Translations under genes and position numbers: made by a program
Notes under the pieces: generated by a model
Told to the model about the DNA's origin: nothing
The model's input: the letters and a program-made list of their open reading frames with translations, nothing else
Database searches by the model: none
Shown: in pieces, positions 59,102-64,000 of the stretch
Position numbering within the stretch: position 1 is the stretch's first letter
Layout: each line of letters opens with the position of its first letter
NCBI RefSeq assembly: GCF_013046825.1
Contig: NZ_CP053187.1
Coordinates: 1,849,501 to 1,913,500, forward strand
Source of the DNA: Turicibacter sanguinis
Lineage (GTDB): Bacteria > Bacillota_I > Bacilli_A > MOL361 > Turicibacteraceae
Reading direction: 5' to 3'
DNA length: 64,000 bases

Positions 59102-60478
59102 ATGGCAAATTAAAATTATGCTGAAGTAGCAAAAGCTATCCTTTCTGCTATTGGTGGAGCAGAGAATGTTAATAGTGCTGCACATTGTGCAACACGTTTA
59201 CGTTTAGTTTTAAAAGATGAATCAAAGGTTGATCAAGCTGCGATTGAAAAAATGGATATTGTAAAAGGTGTATTTTCAACGGCTGGACAGTTCCAAATTA
59301 TTATTGGACAAGGGACAGTTAATCGCGTTTATGCAGAATTAGCATCACTTGCTGGAATTCAAGAAATGAGTACGGCGGATGTTAAAGATGCTGCGATGGA
59401 AAAATTAAATCCTTTCCAACGTTTCTGCCGTATGTTATCAAACATTTTCGTTCCAATTATTCCTGCAATTGTAGCCGCTGGATTATTAATGGGAATTTTA
59501 GGAGTTGTTGATAAAGTTGGTTTAGGACATTTAAAAGAAGAATGGTGGTTCATGTTATTAGATATGTTCTCATCAGCAGCTTTTAACTTCTTACCAATTT
59601 TAATTGCAATCTCTGCAGCAAAACAATTCAAGTGTAATCCTTACTTAGCAGCAACAATCGGGGGAATTATGATTCACCCTGCTTTACAAAATGCTTGGAC
59701 ACAAGGGACAGGATATGAAACAGTTAGTGTTATGGGATTATTTGATATGCCATTACTTGGATACCAAGGAACTGTTTTACCAATCTTAATTGTGATCTTT
59801 GTTATGTCTTATGTTGAGAAATATACTCGTAAATTCGTACCTAAGATGTTAGATATTTTATTAACTCCATTAATTACAGTCCTAGTAACTGGATTCTTAG
59901 CTTTAGTAGTTATCGGACCAATCGCTAACACAGTAGGTGGAGCAATCTCAACATTCTTCACGTATGCCCTAAATAACTTTGGAATCTTCGCAGGATTATT
60001 ATTAGGTGGAACTTATTCATCAGTTGTTATCACTGGGATTCACCATAGTTTCCATGCTGTTGAATTAGAGTTAATTGGAAATACTGGATTCAATCCATTA
60101 TTACCAATCTGGGCAATGGCAAACGTGGCACAAGGTGGGGCAGCATTCGCAGTTTACTTTATGACTAAAAATGCTAAAACAAAAGCAATCGCTTTACCAT
60201 CGGCAGTTAGTTGCTTATTCGGTGTAACAGAAGCAGCAATCTTCGGTGTAAATATGAAGTATGGTCGTCCATTTATCGGGGCAGCAATTGGTGGTGCTTT
60301 AGGTGGAGCATATGTTGTGATGACTAAAGTATTATTTACAGCTGTTGGTGTAACTGGATTACCAGCCTTAGCTATCACTGCACCAGGAACAATGTTAAAT
60401 TATTTAATCGCAATGGGAATTGCACTTGCAGGTGCATTTATTGCAACATGGATTCTTGGAATTAAAGAAGAAAACTAA
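59102..60478 (+). pseudogene. scrA: sucrose PTS EIIBC gene with in-frame stop at codon 4
   Basis: Sucrose permease of the phosphotransferase system, about 456 aa when intact. GAGGAGG precedes ATG 59102, but the frame reads M-A-N-stop, then continues with the EIIB domain (NYAEVAKAILSAIGGAENVN and the phospho-Cys site HCATRLRLVL), and the EIIC domain (PFQRFCRMLSNIFVPIIPAI ... GIKEEN). The TAA comes from a tandem AAATTA duplication (59107-59118); with one copy the N-terminus would be MANYAEVAK. No ATG, GTG or TTG occurs in frame until 59252, which lacks the phospho-Cys. No EIIA domain is fused. Kinase and hydrolase genes downstream are intact. Confidence 0.85.
59107..59118. repeat. 6-bp tandem duplication creating the scrA stop
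   Basis: AAATTA twice in a row; the junction gives the in-frame TAA at 59111-59113. Confidence 0.9.
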
Positions 60479-60562
60479 TATTTAAATATTGAGATCAAAG
60501 ATGAATAATGGGAGTTTCCCACTATTCAGTTTTGCGTATATAAAGAAAAGGAGAACGGTATC

Positions 60563-61531
60563 ATGAAAAAAGTCATTGCAATCGGAGAAGCATTAATTGA
60601 TTTTATTCCACAACAAAAAGGAGTCGCTTTAAAAGACGTTGAAGGATTTGTGCGTGTTCCAGGAGGAGCACCATTAAATGTGGCAGCAGCCGTTGCAAAA
60701 TTAGGTGGTCGTGCACAAATGTTAACCAAGTTAGGGGTAGATGGATTTGGAGATGCCATCTTAGAAGAAGTTAAACCTTTAGGTGTTGATGTGTCACGCA
60801 TTAGTCGTACAAATGAGGCGAATACAGCTTTAGCATTTGTATCATTAAAAGAAGATGGAGAGCGTGATTTCTCATTCTATCGAAATCCAAGTGCAGATAT
60901 GTTATTAAGTGCTGAAGAAATTTGTGAAGAAGATTTTGAAGAAGGAATTATCTTACACTTCTGTTCAGTAAGCCTAATTGATGCTCCAATTAAAGAGGCA
61001 CATAAAAAAGCGATTGAATATACAACGAAGCATAATGGAATCATCAGTTTCGATCCAAATGTTCGCTTACCTTTATGGAAAACACCAGAAGCTTGCCGTC
61101 AAGCTATTTTAGAATTCTTACCATTATCAAATATCGTGAAAATTAGTGATGAGGAATTAGAATTTATCACAGGAATTAAAGACGAACAAGAAGCACTAAA
61201 ATCATTATTTGTTGGTCAAGTTGAAGTTGTCATCTATACGAAGGGGACGGAGGGTGCAGAATTTATTACGAAAGAACGTAATATTTCAGTTCCATCATTT
61301 AAGGTAAAAGCAGAAGATACGACTGGGGCAGGAGACTCTTATATCGGATCATTCTTATATCAAGTTTCAAAAGCAGCGACAAACTTAGAAGAATTAGTGA
61401 ATTTAGATGAAGCTAAAGTAGTAGAAATCTTAACGTTTTCAGCCGCAACAGCAGCACTAACAGTTTCTAAAAAAGGTGCAATTGCAGCCTTACCAACAAC
61501 AGAAGCAGTCATTGAAATGATGAATCGCTAA
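60563..61531 (+). CDS. scrK: fructokinase (PfkB family)
   Basis: Sugar kinase of 322 aa phosphorylating the fructose released by the sucrose-6-phosphate hydrolase. PfkB signatures: IGEALIDFIPQQKGVAL and VPGGAPLNVAAAVAKLGG at the N-terminus, and the C-terminal catalytic motif KAEDTTGAGDSYIGSFLY with the base Asp in GAGD. Length and gene context (PTS, kinase, hydrolase) support fructokinase over other PfkB members. AAAAGGAG precedes the ATG. Same transcript as scrA and scrB. Confidence 0.93.
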   Translation: MKKVIAIGEALIDFIPQQKGVALKDVEGFVRVPGGAPLNVAAAVAKLGGRAQMLTKLGVDGFGDAILEEVKPLGVDVSRISRTNEANTALAFVSLKEDGERDFSFYRNPSADMLLSAEEICEEDFEEGIILHFCSVSLIDAPIKEAHKKAIEYTTKHNGIISFDPNVRLPLWKTPEACRQAILEFLPLSNIVKISDEELEFITGIKDEQEALKSLFVGQVEVVIYTKGTEGAEFITKERNISVPSFKVKAEDTTGAGDSYIGSFLYQVSKAATNLEELVNLDEAKVVEILTFSAATAALTVSKKGAIAALPTTEAVIEMMNR

Positions 61532-61556
61532 GCTATAAAAAATGGGAGGCTAGAGC

Positions 61557-62987
61557 ATGATGACAAAAGAGCAGTTTATTAAAGAAATTGAAGCCCACAA
61601 ACACGAAGTAATGAATAAAGTTGCAACGGATGCTTGGCGCAATAAGTATCATATTATGGCCCCAATGGGATGGATTAATGATCCGAATGGATTATGTTAT
61701 TTTAAAGGTTTATACCATGTGTTTTATCAATACTCTCCACTTGATGCAAAGGGTGGCTTAAAATTTTGGGGACATTATACATCGCCAGATATGGTAAATT
61801 GGACAGAGCATGAAATTGCCTTATATCCAGATATTGCGGCAGATGTTGATGGAGTTTATTCGGGTTCAGCCATTATTCATAATGATGAAATGTACTTATT
61901 TTATACAGGGAATGTTAAACATGAGGGGAATCATGATTACATCTTAACAGGACGTGAACAAAATGTAATTATGGTTAAATCAAGTGATGGATTTAACTTT
62001 TCAGAAAAACAAGTTTTATTAACAAATGAAGATTATCCTAAAAATATGGGCCTTCATGTTCGTGATCCAAAAGTTTGGGAAGAAGATGGAATGTTCTACA
62101 TGGTTTTAGGAGCTCGTTCTGTTGACGATAAAGGATATGTTTTACTATACCAATCAACTAATTTAGCGGATTGGAAATTATTAAGCGTTCCTGCTGGTGG
62201 ACTTGATGACATGGGATTCATGTGGGAGTGTCCAGATACATTCAAGTTAGAAGGTAAAGATGTTTTTATGTTCTCACCACAAGGAATAGACGCTAAAGGA
62301 TTAAAATTCCATAATGTTTATCAAAGTGGATATGCGATTGGTTCATTTGATGAATCTAAACATGTTTTAAATCTAGGAGAATTTGATGAGCTAGATCGCG
62401 GATTTGATTTTTATGCGCCACAAACATTTATTAATCATGATGGACGTGTGATTATGTATGGTTGGGCAGGTGTTCCGGATGCAATTGAACATAGGAATCC
62501 AACGATTGAAAATGAATGGCAACATTGTTTAACCCTTCCACGTCAACTTGTCTTAAAAGGTGATAAAATTTATCAATTACCTGTTGACGAACTAAAAGCG
62601 ATGCGTCAATCAGAAATTGCCATGAATAATTTATCTTTAGGTGAAAAGAAGGAAATTGAATTATTCGAAAACTATGCTTTTGAATTAAACTTAGAATTTA
62701 CTAACTCAACGAAATTTAGACTTACACTTCGTGAAGATTTAAAATTATCTTATGAAAATGGTATTTTTACATTAGCGTTAGGTGAAAGTGGATATGGGCG
62801 TGATGAACGTTCGGTTGCGGTTGACACGATTGAAAATCTTCATATTTATTCCGATCATTCAATCGTAGAAGTTTATTTAAATAATGGAGCAGAAGTCTTT
62901 ACAACTCGTATTTATAATAAGGAAGTTGATCAAAACTTAGTTCTTGAAGGTGAAGGGCAAGTTAATCTTGTAAAATGGCAATTATAA
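61557..62987 (+). CDS. scrB: sucrose-6-phosphate hydrolase (GH32)
   Basis: Glycoside hydrolase family 32 enzyme of 476 aa, cytoplasmic (no signal peptide). Nucleophile Asp42 in GWINDPNG, transition-state Asp in HVRDPKVW (about 168), acid/base Glu in MWECPDTF (about 222). The C-terminal beta-sandwich follows (about 340-476, HSIVEVYLNNGAEVFTTRIY). Splits sucrose-6-phosphate into glucose-6-phosphate and fructose; the latter goes to the kinase upstream. GGGAGG is 7 nt before the ATG. Last gene of the operon, with a palindromic terminator after it. Confidence 0.94.
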   Translation: MMTKEQFIKEIEAHKHEVMNKVATDAWRNKYHIMAPMGWINDPNGLCYFKGLYHVFYQYSPLDAKGGLKFWGHYTSPDMVNWTEHEIALYPDIAADVDGVYSGSAIIHNDEMYLFYTGNVKHEGNHDYILTGREQNVIMVKSSDGFNFSEKQVLLTNEDYPKNMGLHVRDPKVWEEDGMFYMVLGARSVDDKGYVLLYQSTNLADWKLLSVPAGGLDDMGFMWECPDTFKLEGKDVFMFSPQGIDAKGLKFHNVYQSGYAIGSFDESKHVLNLGEFDELDRGFDFYAPQTFINHDGRVIMYGWAGVPDAIEHRNPTIENEWQHCLTLPRQLVLKGDKIYQLPVDELKAMRQSEIAMNNLSLGEKKEIELFENYAFELNLEFTNSTKFRLTLREDLKLSYENGIFTLALGESGYGRDERSVAVDTIENLHIYSDHSIVEVYLNNGAEVFTTRIYNKEVDQNLVLEGEGQVNLVKWQL

Positions 62988-62990
62988 TGT

Positions 62991-63026
62991 AAAAAAGAGA
63001 AATCACATGTGATTTCTCTTTTTTTA
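62991..63026 (+). terminator. intrinsic terminator of the sucrose operon
   Basis: AGAGAAATCACATGTGATTTCTCT, a near-loopless palindrome, then T-run. Confidence 0.85.
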
Positions 63027-63100
63027 CACATACCTAACTAACAAATTAACATAATGATATAAAATATGGAAATTATACTTTAGTAAAATTCTAAACGTGT

Positions 63101-63106
63101 TATAAT
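63101..63106 (+). promoter_or_regulatory. -10 element of the chromate transporter pair
   Basis: TATAAT preceded by GTGT, 32 bp upstream of the start; the -35 is poor (CTTTAG at 17-bp distance). Confidence 0.4.
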
Positions 63107-63138
63107 GATAGAAATAGCTTTGATATGGGAGAGAGAGT

Positions 63139-63717
63139 ATGAAAAAGGACGCTAATTTTTACTTTAAACTATTTTATTCAACGTTTTGTTTGAGTGCTTT
63201 TACTTTTGGTGGTGGCTATGTCATTGTTCCATTAATGAGAAAGAAATTTGTTAATGAATTAGAGTGGTTAGATGAAAAAGAAATGCTCGATTTGACTGCA
63301 ATTGCACAATCAGCACCAGGGGCAATGGCGGTTAATGCTGCCATTTTAGTTGGATATCGATTAGCTGGAATTTTAGGAGCATTTATCACTATCTTAGCGA
63401 CAGTTTTACCACCTTTAATTATTTTATCGGTTATTTCAATGTTTTATCAATTGTTTAGAGAAAGTATTTTGGTGGGTGCATTGATGTTTGGAATGCAAGC
63501 AGCGATTGGAGCTGTTATTGTAGATGTTGTTTTTGGCATGGCAAATAATCTTGTGAAAGATAGTGGGAAAAAGATGATTTGGATGATGTTAATCGTTTTT
63601 ATACTCAGTTATATTTTCAATGTGAATCTAATTTTAATTATCATCACATGTGCACTAATCGGAGCATTTTTAGTTCATAAACATAGAGAAACAAAGGGAG
63701 ATGAGGTGACAGAATGA
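63139..63717 (+). CDS. chromate transporter (CHR family), subunit 1
   Basis: 192-aa short-chain CHR-family membrane protein, about six helices. Signature FTFGGGYVIVPLMRKKFVNE near the N-terminus, then AIAQSAPGAMAVNAAILVGYRLAG, the conserved second motif. Short CHR proteins work as pairs of opposite topology; the second gene follows with a 4-nt overlap (ATGA). Native substrate in gut bacteria is unlikely to be chromate and may be sulfate or another anion. GAGAGAG precedes ATG 63139. Confidence 0.9.
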   Translation: MKKDANFYFKLFYSTFCLSAFTFGGGYVIVPLMRKKFVNELEWLDEKEMLDLTAIAQSAPGAMAVNAAILVGYRLAGILGAFITILATVLPPLIILSVISMFYQLFRESILVGALMFGMQAAIGAVIVDVVFGMANNLVKDSGKKMIWMMLIVFILSYIFNVNLILIIITCALIGAFLVHKHRETKGDEVTE

Positions 63718-64000
63718 TTTATCTAAAACTATTTCTTAGTTTTTTTCAAATAGGTCTATTTAGTTTTGGAGGAGGATATGCGGCATTACCTCTGATAGAG
63801 GAACAAGTTGTTGTACAAAATGGTTGGTTAAGTATGACGGGATTCACAGATATTATAACGATTTCGCAAATGACACCGGGTCCGATTGCAATTAATGCTG
63901 CAACCTTTGTTGGAATGCAAATTGCAGGACTTCTAGGAGCCATTATTGCAACAATGGGGTGTGTTTCTCCATCTTGTATCATTGTCTTAACCTTAGCCTT
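63714..64000 (+). CDS. chromate transporter (CHR family), subunit 2 (partial, cut by window)
   Basis: Open to the window edge (95 codons seen). MIYLKLFLSFFQIGLFSFGG then GYAALPLIEE and TISQMTPGPIAINAATFVGM match the CHR N-terminus, clearly the partner of the preceding gene. ATG 63714 overlaps the first subunit's stop by 4 nt and has GAGGTG upstream. The C-terminal half lies outside the window. Confidence 0.9.
   Translation, partial: MIYLKLFLSFFQIGLFSFGGGYAALPLIEEQVVVQNGWLSMTGFTDIITISQMTPGPIAINAATFVGMQIAGLLGAIIATMGCVSPSCIIVLTLA

Overview
The window is about 64 kb of AT-rich DNA (low GC, strong purine-rich Shine-Dalgarno sites, many intrinsic terminators, S-box riboswitches, cre-like sites), typical of a low-GC Firmicute. 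Rubrerythrin, an anaerobic sulfatase-maturating enzyme, several other radical SAM enzymes, a C_GCAxxG_C_C protein and an aspartate/alanine exchange system point to an anaerobic, host-associated fermenter. A Turicibacter/Erysipelotrichia-like gut organism would fit, but that is an inference from gene content; no rRNA or other phylogenetic marker is present. No tRNA, rRNA or CRISPR array was seen.

Layout. 1-2.7 kb: a SigV-like ECF sigma factor, its RsiV-like membrane anti-sigma factor (cut by the window edge), a secreted protein with the same RsiV-type domain, and a methyltransferase. 2.8-5.3 kb: sulfatase-maturating radical SAM enzyme and a Cys-type sulfatase. 6-8.9 kb: an SF2 helicase with an overlapping unknown small gene, then a Nudix hydrolase. 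9-10.5 kb: a complete ISL3-family insertion sequence with 8-bp target duplication, its transposase frameshifted by a 23-bp tandem duplication. 10.6-14.6 kb: two sugar-binding lipoproteins without permeases, around a PHP phosphoesterase. 14.8-26.5 kb: mixed metabolism (rubrerythrin, dicarboxylate symporter with an attenuator leader, Fe-S protein, aroQ, acyl-ACP thioesterase, patatin, radical SAM plus deformylase-like protein). 26.7-31.8 kb: a five-gene two-component/ABC-2 exporter locus in the order of the linearmycin-resistance operon. 33-41 kb: MazG-like protein, YdjM-like membrane protein, a helicase with an embedded DEDDh exonuclease, a C39-like lipoprotein and an acyltransferase/DUF6320 pair.

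40.4-44.6 kb: metNIQ plus an M20 amidohydrolase behind two tandem, almost identical SAM-I riboswitches. 45-48.6 kb: aspartate 4-decarboxylase and the aspartate:alanine antiporter, a decarboxylation-driven proton-motive cycle. 48.7-51.1 kb: the AmmeMemoRadiSam system (a MEMO-like/AMMECR1 fusion and its radical SAM partner), whose function is unknown. 51.6-54.5 kb: a translationally coupled glycolipid module (diacylglycerol-type glycosyltransferase, polysaccharide deacetylase, flippase-like membrane protein). 54.5-57.6 kb: a structured, possibly regulatory leader before a second M20 amidohydrolase, then cysK and an Hsp20. 57.7-63 kb: a sucrose locus (LacI-type repressor, PTS EIIBC, fructokinase, sucrose-6-phosphate hydrolase) in which EIIBC carries an in-frame stop at codon 4 made by a 6-bp tandem duplication. 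63.1-64 kb: paired chromate-type transporters, the second cut by the window edge.

Most interesting points: the secreted RsiV-like paralogue, the helicase-exonuclease fusion, the tandem SAM riboswitches, the uncharacterised leader RNAs, the AmmeMemoRadiSam system, the helicase/small-protein pair and the reversible-looking lesion in the sucrose permease.
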